Assembly (NCBI GenBank): GCA_963840425.1
Contig: CAWIYZ010000019.1
Location: 144,967 to 208,966 of the forward strand
Origin: CADEFX01 sp963840425
GTDB lineage: Bacteria > Pseudomonadota > Alphaproteobacteria > Rhizobiales > Hyphomicrobiaceae
DNA length: 64,000 nucleotides
Direction: 5' to 3'
Shown piece by piece: positions 18,228-27,395 of this stretch. The translations under genes and the position numbers were made by a program. The first letter of the stretch is position 1. Each line of letters starts with the position of its first letter. The notes beneath the pieces are model-generated. The model saw only the letters and a list, made by a program, of their open reading frames with translations, was not told where the DNA came from and made no database searches.

Positions 18228-19139
18228 TCAAGCGGTTTTGGCCAGCTGCCCTAACCCACCAGCTAATTCGCTGTGGAGCGCGCGTAGGTGAGGCAGCGCA
18301 TCTCCGTACTTTACTTCCATCGTCTTCTTTGTCTCGTCCCAATCGGAGGCGCGTGCAATGCTCGAAAGAGTTGGGATGCGCGTCCTCAGCATTGGGTGAT
18401 CGAGAGCGAGTTGATCGATCAGGAGCCGCTCGTGACCCTCGCCAGACCAGCAATTCGGTAGGCAAGAATAGCGCCGCCGCTCGAGCGGGATGGTCGCGAG
18501 CTGTTCGGCCGTTTCGGCGCGTTCGATCAACATCGCGACGCGGTCGAGCCCGAACTGTGCAACGTAGTCGGCTCGAAATGGCACCAGCACGTGGTCGGCA
18601 AGATCAAGCGCGGCAAGGGCCGCCAAGGAAAGGCCTGGGGGACAGTCAAGAACGACCAGGTCGGCATCCATACCGAAATGCCTCATCAGCCGCTTCATGC
18701 GTGCGCGAATTTGTACAGCCACCGCGTCCGCATCCAGGTCCTTCTTGGCATGTCTCAGCAGCAGTTCACCCTGAATGTCCTCCAACTGCTGGGACCCGGG
18801 GAGCAGGGAAATCCGACCTGGCGTAGACCGGAACGCTGTCAGCCATTTCCCACGCGAGTGCGCTATGTCGCCAACGTCGCTCAACACATAGGCCGACTTG
18901 TCGTCGGCGACCTTGTCAAAGCGATCATAGAAATAATCCGAGATTGTGCGACCTCGCTGGCATGCGCGCTGCCACTCCTCGCCACCGATCAGCATCAACG
19001 AAGCGTTGCACTGCGTGTCGAGGTCCATCACCAGGACACGCAGCCCAGACCAGGCGGCAAACGCGTGTGCAAGCATGATGGACAGGGTCGATTTGCCCAC
19101 TCCACCCTTCCGGTTTGACACTGCAAGGAATTGCGGCAT
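18228..19139 (-). CDS. ParA/MinD-like partition ATPase
   Basis: 303 residues from ATG 19137-19139, with AGGGTGG upstream. The deviant Walker A with the signature lysine is KGGVGKST (about residues 10-17). Walker A' is MDLDTQCNASL, and Walker B is VVLDCPPG. Such ATPases position plasmids, chromosomes or protein assemblies on the nucleoid. No parB or parS was found beside it, only the small downstream partner, so it is an orphan ParA that may position another cargo or derive from a plasmid. Confidence 0.9.
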   Translation of the reverse strand: MPQFLAVSNRKGGVGKSTLSIMLAHAFAAWSGLRVLVMDLDTQCNASLMLIGGEEWQRACQRGRTISDYFYDRFDKVADDKSAYVLSDVGDIAHSRGKWLTAFRSTPGRISLLPGSQQLEDIQGELLLRHAKKDLDADAVAVQIRARMKRLMRHFGMDADLVVLDCPPGLSLAALAALDLADHVLVPFRADYVAQFGLDRVAMLIERAETAEQLATIPLERRRYSCLPNCWSGEGHERLLIDQLALDHPMLRTRIPTLSSIARASDWDETKKTMEVKYGDALPHLRALHSELAGGLGQLAKTA

Positions 19140-19401
19140 GTCCACCCTGTTCTCAGAAGGAGGGTGGAGATAGATGATTCGTGCACGTGCAGCAGCATCG
19201 AATGCTCGCACAAGTTTCGTGGCGCTACGGCATGATGGCGCTCCGAATCGCTTAGCTAAGCTGTGCCGGTGCTTACGGTCAGAGTACCTAACGGCCGACG
19301 TTAGCCTTGCACCAGTCGATGAATCTCTTGACCAATGAACGCGGCAAGCGGAAGGTCAAATACCTAGTATCCCAACGACATACGAACGCCGGGAGGAATT
19401 C

Positions 19402-20448
19402 ATGAGACTTCGCGCGAAGGCGAGCGCACTCGCGTGCGCCGCGGCAATTGCGGTTGCGCCTACTATGCCGTCGTTCGCCCAGGAAAGCATCCGAATGGCG
19501 ACGAGCTGGCCGGGCGGCTTGTTTCTCGACTCCTTCGCCAAAGGTTTTGCCAACAACGCCGAGAAGCTGACCAACGGGAAGGTCAAGTTCCAAGTCTTCC
19601 CGGGCGGCACGATTGGCTCGGCGCTGAAGGTCACCGAGACGGTTCAAAAGAAGATCGCTCCGTCGGGTAACGCATCGCCGAACTACGACTGGGGTGTGGA
19701 CAAGGCCGGCGTGATCTTTGCCGGCTACGTCGGCTCACCCGGCATCGAGGCTCACCTGCACTGGCTGTATGAGGCAGGTGGCGCAAAAATGTGGGCCGAG
19801 TGGCGCATGGAGAAGTTCGGGCTGGTGGCGCTGCCTTGCGGGGCGCACTCGGACGAGATCCACATGCACTCGCGCAAGCCGGTGACAAAGCCCGAGGATC
19901 TGAAAGGGCTCAAGCTGCGCACTGCCGGCGCCTGGGCGGAGGTGGCGGCCTCCCTCGGTGCATCCACGGTCATCCTGGCCGGCGGCGAGGTGTATCCGGC
20001 GCTGGAGCGCGGCGTCGTCGATGCGATCGAATGGGGCACGCCCGCGATCAATCTGCCGCTCGGCTTTCACAAGATCGCCAAATACGTGATCCTGCCCGGC
20101 CTGCATCAGCCGGCCGCGGTGCAGGAGTGCATCTTCGACAAAGGGCTCTGGGACGGGTTCGATGCCCATACCAAAGTGCTTCTAGAGGAAGCTGCCAAGA
20201 AGACGACGCTCGAGTCGTGGATGTCGCTCACGTATCAGGACACGGGCGCGCTCAGCAAATACAAGGAGGATGGCGCCGAGGTGCTGTACGTGGAGCCCAG
20301 CTACACGGAAGCCGTGCGGAAGGCCACGCGTGAGTGGGAGGACAAGACCGCTGCGGAGAATGCCTGGTTCAAGAAGGCGCTCGAAAGCAAGCGCGAGTTC
20401 GAGGCCCGGTGGAACGGGGCCAAGGGCTATCGCTCGGAATTCAAGTGA
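19402..20448 (+). CDS. dctP: TRAP transporter substrate-binding protein DctP (second system)
   Basis: 348 residues with a signal peptide (cleavage near SFAQE, about residue 26) and GGGAGGAATTC before the ATG. The mature start IRMATSWPGGLFLDSFAKGF, with LERGVVDAIEWGTPAINLPLGFHKIAKY and a C-terminal WFKKALESKREFEARW, resembles the DctP branch that binds aromatic or keto acids through mannitol-type receptors. It heads the second TRAP operon. Confidence 0.93.
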   Translation: MRLRAKASALACAAAIAVAPTMPSFAQESIRMATSWPGGLFLDSFAKGFANNAEKLTNGKVKFQVFPGGTIGSALKVTETVQKKIAPSGNASPNYDWGVDKAGVIFAGYVGSPGIEAHLHWLYEAGGAKMWAEWRMEKFGLVALPCGAHSDEIHMHSRKPVTKPEDLKGLKLRTAGAWAEVAASLGASTVILAGGEVYPALERGVVDAIEWGTPAINLPLGFHKIAKYVILPGLHQPAAVQECIFDKGLWDGFDAHTKVLLEEAAKKTTLESWMSLTYQDTGALSKYKEDGAEVLYVEPSYTEAVRKATREWEDKTAAENAWFKKALESKREFEARWNGAKGYRSEFK

Positions 20449-20458
20449 GGCATCCGCC

Positions 20459-20509
20459 TGTCGCAAGACTGCGACACAAGAAGGCTTCGGCCGTCGATCG
20501 GCCGAAGCC
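20459..20509 (+). promoter_or_regulatory. Two tandem hairpins between dctP and dctQ
   Basis: TGTCGCA-AGAC-TGCGACA (20459-20476) is followed by GGCTTCGGCC, a 7-base loop and GGCCGAAGCC (20483-20509). Both stems are perfect. Placed just behind the receptor gene, they could protect the upstream mRNA or attenuate the permease genes so that the receptor is made in excess. Confidence 0.6.
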
Positions 20510-20525
20510 CGCGTAGAGGTTCCTC

Positions 20526-21062
20526 ATGCGAAATCTGGTGCGAGCGATCGACCGTTTGAGCGGGGCCTGCGGCGTCGTTGCCGCAGTTCTCGTCATCGTC
20601 CTCATCATCCTCATGCTCTATGACGTCGTTCTCAGGTACGGGTTTAATGCACCCACGCTCTGGGGGTTCGACGTCAACACCTGGCTGATGGGCGCGGCTT
20701 TCATTCTGTCGATCGGCTACGCGCTGTCGCACGACGCGCACGTGCGCGTCGACCTGCTCTACACGCCGCAGACGCGTCCGCGCTTGCGCTATGTCGATGT
20801 CATAGGCTTCACGCTGATCCTGCTGCCGGCATCGGCCTGGATCACCTGGGGGCTCTGGCACTATTTCTTCGAGGCCTATCGCACCGGCGAGCGATCCGGC
20901 TCGTCGGCCTGGAACCCGGTGCTCTGGCCGTTCCGCCTCATTCTCTTCGTCGGCTTTCTTGCGTTCACGCTGCAGATCCTCGCCGAGATCATCAAGCGGG
21001 TCTACTCGATCATGGGTCGCCCGCTCGTCCGAGAGGCCGAGGAGGAACGGGCCACCGTCTGA
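20526..21062 (+). CDS. dctQ: TRAP transporter small permease DctQ (second system)
   Basis: 178 residues with four predicted membrane helices. The DctQ segment RYGFNAPTLWGFDVNTWLMG follows helix 1, and helix 4 ends with a cytoplasmic acidic tail. It starts 77 bases after dctP, with the twin hairpins in between. Partner of the frameshifted dctM that follows. Confidence 0.92.
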   Translation: MRNLVRAIDRLSGACGVVAAVLVIVLIILMLYDVVLRYGFNAPTLWGFDVNTWLMGAAFILSIGYALSHDAHVRVDLLYTPQTRPRLRYVDVIGFTLILLPASAWITWGLWHYFFEAYRTGERSGSSAWNPVLWPFRLILFVGFLAFTLQILAEIIKRVYSIMGRPLVREAEEERATV

Positions 21063-21137
21063 TCCGACCGCGAGCCGACCGGCGTCGAACACTTCCAACC
21101 TTGCCGGCCGATGGCGCGGCCGATCCGAGAGGACTGT

Positions 21138-22449
21138 ATGTCGTCACTGTGGATGTTTCCGGCCCTGCTCGCCGGTATTTTGACCGGCTTTCCCGTGTCG
21201 TTCGTGATGCTGACGCTGGCGATCCTGTTCGGCCTGCAATCGTTCGGCACGGTCGGCCTGCTGCATCAGTCGCTGTTGAAGATCGAGGAGGTTGCTACAG
21301 CGCAGGTCCTGGCAGCCGTACCGCTCTTCATCTTCATGGGGGCTATGTTCGAGGCATCCGGCATCGCCTCGCGCCTGTTCGAGGCCATCCACATGTGGAC
21401 CCGCCGCATTCCCGGCGGCATGGCGATCGGGACAGTCCTCATGTGCGTCGTGTTCGCGGCAACGAGCGGTGTCGTGGGCGCGACGGAAACCGTGGTCGGA
21501 TTGCTCGCCATCCCGGCCATGCTGCGCCACAACTACAACAAGCCCCTGATCTGCGGCACGATCTGCGCGGGCGGCTCGCTTGGCACCATCATCCCGCCGT
21601 CCGTTCTCGCGGTGGTGATCGGCCCGGTGGCCAATGCCTCGGTTGGCTCGATCCTGATCGGCATGATCGTGCCGGGGCTGATGCTGGCCGCCAGCTACAT
21701 TGTCTACATCTTCGTGCGCTGCTTGCTGCGGCCGCAAGATGGCCCGCGCATCGAGGGCGAGCCCGTGCCTCCCTTGGCCGATCGCCTGGTGCTTACGGTG
21801 CAGGTGCTGATCCCTCCCGTGATCGTCATCATCGCCGTGCTCGGCTCGATGATGGCCGGCATCGCCACACCGACGGAGGCCTCCGCGACGGGCGCGCTGG
21901 GCACGGTGTTGCTGGCCGCCGCCTACGGACGGCTCACATGGCCGACACTCGTCGAACTCGACGCTGCGCACGGTGCGCATCACGGCGATGATCCTGTTCA
22001 TCGTCACCTGCGGATCGATTTTTGCGTCCATTTTCGTCGGCTCGGGCGGCCTGGAGACGATCGACCGCATGATGAAGGCCACGAATGTCGGCCCCTGGGG
22101 GCTGTTCGGCGTCGTGATGTTTATTACCTTCCTCGCAGGATTTATGCTCGATCCGCTCGTCATCATCCTCATCATAGTACCGATCACCGCGCCTCTGATC
22201 GTGAGCGCCGGCTTTGATGTGGTGTGGTTCTGCGTGGTCTTCCTCGTGATGCTGCAAACCGCTTATCTGACGCCGCCGATGGCGCCATCGATCTTCTATC
22301 TGCGCGGCATAGCGCCGAAGGAGATCACGTTGCGCCACATGTACGTCGGCATCTGGCCGTTCATCGGCCTTCAGCTGCTCGTGCTTTGTACGATCATTGC
22401 CTTTCCGCGCTGCGTCACCTGGCTGCCGGCGTTGATGATCGGCCGATAG
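21138..22449 (+). pseudogene. dctM: TRAP transporter large permease DctM (second system), one-base frameshift
   Basis: From ATG 21138 (AGAGGA upstream) the frame gives normal DctM: FPVSFVMLTLAILFG, PLFIFMGAMFEASG, TIIPPSVLAVVIG and ATPTEASATGALG. At about 21957 one extra base in GTCGAACTCGACG shifts it; removing a base continues as STLRTVRITAMILFIVTCG in the second frame, through AYLTPPMAPSIFYLRG to TAG 22449. Both halves are well conserved, so this is a very recent mutation or an assembly error. If real, the second TRAP system would be inactive. Confidence 0.9.
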
Positions 22450-22600
22450 CAGCCGCGTTGAAGCCCCTGATAAGTACGATCAAACGACGAATTTTTGACC
22501 CCTGACAGTCGTAGCGCTTTTGGTTAGTCTGGCTGAAAGCCCAGGCGACCACCGCGCAACAGGAAGCCGGCAAAAGAAGAACAACGGGAGGAGCATTTCC

Positions 22601-23590
22601 GTGCCACACGTCTCACGGCGCACGTTTGCGGCTGGCCTCGCCCTCTCAGGCCTGTCGCCTGCGGTAATAGCGAGCGCCCAGACGGTCGCAACCTACCCAG
22701 TCAAGCCGATCAAGCTGGTCGTGCCATTCCCGCCAGGGGGGGCCTCGGACTTTACGGCACGCGTGCTGGCGCAAAAGATGAGCGAAGGCCTGGGCCAGCC
22801 AGTGATCATCGATACCAAGCCAGGAGCCGGCACTACTATTGCCAACGATGCCGTGGCCAAGGCAGCGCCCGACGGTTACACGCTGCTGCAGGTGAACCGC
22901 GATATTGTGATCGCCCCCAGCACCTACGCGAGCCTGCCGTACGACACGCTCAAGAGTTTCGCGTGGATCGGCAAGGCCGCCGATGGGCCCTTCGTCCTGG
23001 TCGTCAATCCCTCGGTGCCGGCAAAATCTTTGGCTGAGCTCGCGGCCCTGGCTAAAGCCAAGCCGGGCACAGTGGCCTACGGCAATCTCGCTGTCGGCGG
23101 CCTGGCGCATATGAATGTCGAAGCCCTGATGCGGCATCTCGACATCAACCTGCTGCAGGTTCCCTACAAGGGGGCCGGGCCCGCGCTCAATGCGGCGGTG
23201 GCAGGAGAGGTCCCGGTGACGTTGGTGGCAACGACGGGTGCCCTCCCGTTCGTTCGCGAAGGGCGCTTGCGTGCATTGGCCGTCGGGACCGAGACGCGCC
23301 ATCCTTTGTTTCCGGATGTGCCAACGGTCAGCGAGGCGGGTGGTGGCGTCGATACGGTGCGTCCGACATTCTTCGGGCTTGGAGCGCCGGCAGGAACACC
23401 GCAACCGATCATCGACAGACTGAGTGCCGAGTTGAAGCGCGTGATGAGCCTGCCTGACGTCTTGGACAAGCTCGTTCAGAGCGGTCTTGTTCCAGCCTAC
23501 AGCACGGCGGAAGCTTTGGGCGACACGGTGGCGAAGGACATCACCCACTTCGGAAAGCTTATCAAGGCGATCGGCCTAACGCCGCAGTGA
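22601..23590 (+). CDS. Bug/TctC-family tripartite tricarboxylate transporter receptor
   Basis: 329 residues from GTG 22601 with GGGAGGAG upstream; the frame is open from 22520 without a better start. It has a twin-arginine-like export signal (SRRTFAAGLALS), then the Bug signature YPVKPIKLVVPFPPGGASD and the GAGTTIANDAVAKAAPDGYTLL motif (residues about 80-100). No TctA/TctB lies beside it, as is common for orphan Bug receptors. Downstream it converges on a racemase-family gene. Confidence 0.92.
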   Translation: MPHVSRRTFAAGLALSGLSPAVIASAQTVATYPVKPIKLVVPFPPGGASDFTARVLAQKMSEGLGQPVIIDTKPGAGTTIANDAVAKAAPDGYTLLQVNRDIVIAPSTYASLPYDTLKSFAWIGKAADGPFVLVVNPSVPAKSLAELAALAKAKPGTVAYGNLAVGGLAHMNVEALMRHLDINLLQVPYKGAGPALNAAVAGEVPVTLVATTGALPFVREGRLRALAVGTETRHPLFPDVPTVSEAGGGVDTVRPTFFGLGAPAGTPQPIIDRLSAELKRVMSLPDVLDKLVQSGLVPAYSTAEALGDTVAKDITHFGKLIKAIGLTPQ

Positions 23591-23602
23591 GGGCTGCGTG
23601 CC

Positions 23603-24310
23603 TCAACCCTCTGGTATCTGCTGCAGCAGCCGCCCCTTGCCGGAGAGAGGCGTGCTGATCCGCATCGCGCGCAGTATGCCCCAAAGGGCTGCCTGATTGG
23701 TGGTGATCACCGGCTTGCCGAACTGCTGCTCCCATGCCGCGATCCGGTCCATGGTGGGAAAGTTGCCGCCCGGTACCACCAGCGCGTCGATGTCCGGGCG
23801 ATCGATCCGGCTGAATGCAGCTTGGGCCACGCCGGCGTCCATCTTGCCGATGGCGTAGGAGTTGGTCGCACCCAGGCTTTCCGAGGCGACGACGGTCATC
23901 CCGTACTTGGTCTCGTAGTAGCGCTTCGCCCGCGCGATGACGTCATCCGAATACGGCGTCGCCATCGCGATGCGCAGCGTTCCGAGCGCGCGCAGCGCCC
24001 GGCCGATGGCCTGGGCCGAGGTCAAGGATGGCACGCCTGACGCCTCGGTCATGCGCCTCACCGTCACCTCGTCGTAGTCATCGTCAAAGAGGCTGGCGGA
24101 GGTTTGCACCAGCGCGATCACCTCTACCCGCGCGTCACCCAGCATTTTCGCCTGGTAGGCTACATCAGCATCGAGGCTCGGCGAAAACGGCGTAGGGCCA
24201 CCCTTGCCAAGGCGTGCCGTGTGCATTTGTAAATCCGGCCCCAAGCGACAGAACTCGGTCTCACACGTGGTGTTGGTGGAGGGAACCAGGATCCCGAAAT
24301 GACGCGACAT
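23603..24310 (-). CDS. Asp/Glu racemase superfamily protein (maleate isomerase-like)
   Basis: 235 residues from ATG 24308-24310 with GAGGGAA upstream. The N-terminus FGILVPSTNTTCETEF resembles maleate isomerase, with a cysteine (TTCETEF) near the usual substrate loop. The second catalytic position reads VVPGGNFPT, so the cysteine found there in maleate isomerase is replaced by glycine. It is convergent with the Bug receptor. It is the second family member in the window to lie next to a carboxylate transporter gene. Confidence 0.8.
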   Translation of the reverse strand: MSRHFGILVPSTNTTCETEFCRLGPDLQMHTARLGKGGPTPFSPSLDADVAYQAKMLGDARVEVIALVQTSASLFDDDYDEVTVRRMTEASGVPSLTSAQAIGRALRALGTLRIAMATPYSDDVIARAKRYYETKYGMTVVASESLGATNSYAIGKMDAGVAQAAFSRIDRPDIDALVVPGGNFPTMDRIAAWEQQFGKPVITTNQAALWGILRAMRISTPLSGKGRLLQQIPEG

Positions 24311-24456
24311 GACGAATTCCCTCAGATGAAGCCCGCTCAACTAAGGCGCGACGTTGATGTGGATGTCCGTGTGTCTGTTATCTAGCAACGGCGGCCCGAG
24401 ATCAATCGAGCGAAGCCACAGGCAACGGCTCGGTAGCCGCCGGAGATTGAGTCTCT

Positions 24457-24612
24457 TTTTGGCAGATCCAACCTGCGCGGCGGCTAGGTTGCGCGCAGCC
24501 CCTAGGTGTTCAGCTCGGTCAACATGCACTGGGGATGGACCGGCTTTCCGCAGCAAGCCTGTCTGCCTCATCCATGCACCCGCGTTGGCACTCCAAGCGG
24601 GCAGCGCAATGG
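24457..24612. repeat. Dispersed intergenic repeat, copy 2
   Basis: Related to 13716-13860 over about 150 bases, with the same order of blocks and small insertions (for example 11 bases after the CCAAC block). The gap 24311-25039 contains no gene I can support; besides this repeat it holds only the attachment-like site at 24879. Confidence 0.7.
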
Positions 24613-24878
24613 CGTGTACCCGCCACGGAGGTAGGATCAAAGGCGAGCCGTTGCTAGCCTGCTACGGGCAACACGAGGTTCCTATGAAATTGATGGGGGA
24701 ACGGAGCCAAGGTGCTTCACGATGTTAGTGCCGAGGGTGTGAAGCGCTGGCGCCAGCGGCTGAGAGAAAGTGTGGCGCGTTAGGGGCAGCCAGTAAACCG
24801 CAGAGCATGGATCAAAGGACGGGTTGGTTCGCAGCCTCCACATTTTATTTTGGTCCAATCAGTAGGCTAAGGTAATCA

Positions 24879-24894
24879 CTTGGCGGAGACGGGG
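24879..24894 (-). other. Candidate left attachment site (tRNA-Ser 3' end fragment)
   Basis: CTTGGCGGAGACGGGG reads on the minus strand as CCCCGTCTCCGCCAAG, the acceptor-stem 3' end of a tRNA-Ser including CCA. The same 16 bases occur in direct orientation at 57023-57038. It lies 145 bases before the integrase gene, the standard layout for P4-type integrases. No complete tRNA surrounds it. Confidence 0.55.
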
Positions 24895-25039
24895 TCCGCC
24901 AACTCAGGGTCCACTACGGTCCGACGAGATCCAGAAATTACTGTAACACCTCAACCTGTCGGGCCATCACTCGTCCAACATTGAACGCTATCATCCTCTG
25001 ACATCCCACATGGAATGTGGGATGAGTTGAGGGCTCGCA

Positions 25040-26287
25040 ATGAAGCGTTCGGGTGGGCATCCACAAAAGTCGCTGAGTGCTGCCGCCATCCGGAACAAGG
25101 CCCGGCCAGGCCGCTACGCCGACGGCAACGGGCTTTATCTTGTCGTGGATCCATCCGGCGCCAAGCGCTGGGTGTTACGCACCGTTGTCCAGGGCCATCG
25201 GCGCGATATGGGACTCGGCAGCACGCAGTTAGTTGCACTTGCCGACGCCCGCGAGACGGCTGCACGCTATAGGCGTCTTGCTCGGGAGGGTGGTGATCCG
25301 CTGGCCGAGCGCCGGCGACAGCGCGTGACAATTCCGACGTTCGAGGCCGCTGCACACCTGGTCCACCAGGAGCACGCACCAGCCTGGCGCAACGGCAAAC
25401 ACAACGCGCAATGGCTGAACACGCTGCGCGACTATGTGTTTCCGATATTCGGCAATCGACCCGTCGACGAAATCGACACGCCGCAGGTTCTGCGGGCGCT
25501 GTCGCCGATCTGGCTTGCCAAGCCGGAAACGGCACGACGTGTGCGACAACGCATCAAGGTCGTGCTGGACTGGGCGAAGGCCTCCGGTTTTCGTAGCGAC
25601 GACAACCCAGTCGATGGCGTCACCAAGGGGCTACCTAGGCCTGCTACTAACAAGACACACCATGCCGCCATGCAGTACGCGGATGTGCCTAAGTTCATGA
25701 CCCGGCTCGTCGAGCAGCACAACGGCATGGCAGCGCTTGCGTTGCAGTTCCTGATCCTGACCGCCGCGCGAACCGGAGAGGTCCTGCATGCGGCCTGGTC
25801 CGAGATCGACATTGATGACGCCAGCTGGATCATTCCGGCCCAGCGCATGAAATCAGGCAGACAGCACCGGGTGCCGCTGACGCCGGTCTGCATCGAGCTC
25901 CTGCACCGTGCGCGTGCGCTGGGTGGCGGCAGTCCGCTCGTCTTTCCAGGCACCTCGCCATCGAAGCCGATGTCGAACATGGTGTTCCTGATGCTGTTGC
26001 GTCGCATGCAGCTGCCGGTGACGGTGCATGGCTTCCGCTCCTCGTTCAGGGACTGGGCAGCCGAGACCACACATTTTGCGCGCGAGGTGTGTGAGATGGC
26101 CCTGGCGCACTCCGTCGGCGACAAGACCGAGGCGGCGTACCGGCGCGGCGATCTCTTCGCCAAGCGCCGACAGCTCATGGAAGCATGGGCAACGTTTTGC
26201 ACCGCCCGACGGTCACCCGGTAATCGGCGTCACCGAACGACTGAAAGCACTCCGCGCGCCGTTGGCAATGCAGCGGGTCAAACGTGA
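25040..26287 (+). CDS. int: P4-type site-specific tyrosine recombinase (integrase)
   Basis: 415 residues. The N-terminal arm-binding domain (ARPGRYADGNGLYLVVDPSGAKRW) is the DUF4102 type, followed by a core-binding domain (about 95-180) and a catalytic domain with the tyrosine-recombinase residues: R in AARTGEVLHAAW, HGFR in VHGFRSSFRDWA, H in LAHSVGDKTEAAYRR, and the catalytic Tyr in AAYRRGD. Full length and intact. It probably integrated the island that begins beside it, at a tRNA 3' end. The stop overlaps the next gene as GTGA. Confidence 0.95.
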   Translation: MKRSGGHPQKSLSAAAIRNKARPGRYADGNGLYLVVDPSGAKRWVLRTVVQGHRRDMGLGSTQLVALADARETAARYRRLAREGGDPLAERRRQRVTIPTFEAAAHLVHQEHAPAWRNGKHNAQWLNTLRDYVFPIFGNRPVDEIDTPQVLRALSPIWLAKPETARRVRQRIKVVLDWAKASGFRSDDNPVDGVTKGLPRPATNKTHHAAMQYADVPKFMTRLVEQHNGMAALALQFLILTAARTGEVLHAAWSEIDIDDASWIIPAQRMKSGRQHRVPLTPVCIELLHRARALGGGSPLVFPGTSPSKPMSNMVFLMLLRRMQLPVTVHGFRSSFRDWAAETTHFAREVCEMALAHSVGDKTEAAYRRGDLFAKRRQLMEAWATFCTARRSPGNRRHRTTESTPRAVGNAAGQT

Positions 26288-26945
26288 CGCGACCGAGAGA
26301 ACCACGTCGGCTTACCCCACTGGAGGAGGACGCCGTTCGGATCATTCTTGCTGCGGCAAAGCTTGAGCCGGACCAGGAGCCACCTTTTCGAAACTGGCTG
26401 GCGGGGATTGACACCTGGTTTCTGCAAGAGCAGGCGCGCCTCGCAACCGACCTGACGCCAAAACAGATAGGCGGAAAGCTGGCCAAAGCCGAACGGTTCG
26501 CAGCGGCACTGCATGACGTACTCCGACATCCGCAGGTCGAGCACTATCTCGACATTGATTTTATCAGGTACGAGGCGGGCGACATCACGCACCAACGTTT
26601 CTGAAGGCGTGGGACGAGCTCAAGCACGAGATTGCAGCTGTGGCCAAGCTGCAAAAGCGCTTGGAGCTTGCGGGTGAACATGTCCGCGAGCCTAACCCGT
26701 ATGATGCGGGATACTTTGGCAAGCTGTCCGCCGCAAAGCCGAGCACCGAAGAGCTGATCGATTATGCTTGGCACTATTGGCTGAATGTACTGCGACGACC
26801 GAGCACGTTGAGCAACCGATCCGGTGTCGTGGTTTTCATCCAAGCCGTTGTGGCTAAAGTGGCCGGCGGCTCGGTCACCGGGGAAACACTGCGAAAGCGT
26901 TTGGCCAAAATGGCAAAAATGGGCAGCCAGCTGCCATCTGGCTAA
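26284..26945 (+). pseudogene. Hypothetical protein gene next to the integrase, probably frameshifted
   Basis: The first frame (26284-26604, GTG overlapping the int stop) encodes a helical protein and stops. The second frame carries on from about 26580 (HHAPTFLKAWDELKHEI...) to TAA 26945 without a convincing start of its own. A single missing base between about 26560 and 26600 would join them into one protein of about 220 residues. No domain recognised. Genes of this kind commonly follow P4-type integrases. Confidence 0.6.
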
Positions 26946-27092
26946 GTCATCACCGCCACACTGTAGCCGCTGCAAATGTGAGATGGGCAATTTGGGAACC
27001 ATTTTTGGACCCATTACTGCCCACGACAACACTGCGAATTGATTGGATACCAATCCTCAGAAGCCGCAGTCGGCTGCCGATGGAGGGTAACG

Positions 27093-27395
27093 ATGGGTCG
27101 TCGTGTTGCTAGGGGCCATACGGGCTTGCCGAGATCCGGCTTCGTTCGTCTTGCCGACATCATTGGCCCCGGCCGCCCGATCCCGGTCAGCAAGTCCACG
27201 TGGTGGGAGGGCGTGCGCACCGGGCGTTATCCGCAAGCCGGTCAAACTGGGGCCGCGCATCACGGCCTGGCGGGTCGAGGCCATCAAGGCCCTGATCGCG
27301 CAACCCGAGGCATCGATGCCGCCGGCAGTCCCCGGGCTGACGTGCCCCGGCCGCACGACTGCCCAAGCCTGTCATCCCCATCCGCCCAACCTTGA
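27093..27395 (+). pseudogene. alpA: AlpA-family excisionase/regulator, frameshifted
   Basis: ATG 27093 has GGAGGG upstream. The first part encodes RSGFVRLADIIGPGRPIPVSKSTWWEGVRTGRYP, the AlpA helix-turn-helix start, but the family continuation KPVKLGPRITAWRVEAIKALI is in another frame. One extra base at about 27229 (TATCCGCAAG for TATCCCAAG) explains this. AlpA proteins activate excision of P4-like elements, so a broken copy suggests the island can no longer regulate its own excision. The 147-base gap before it shows nothing. Confidence 0.8.
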
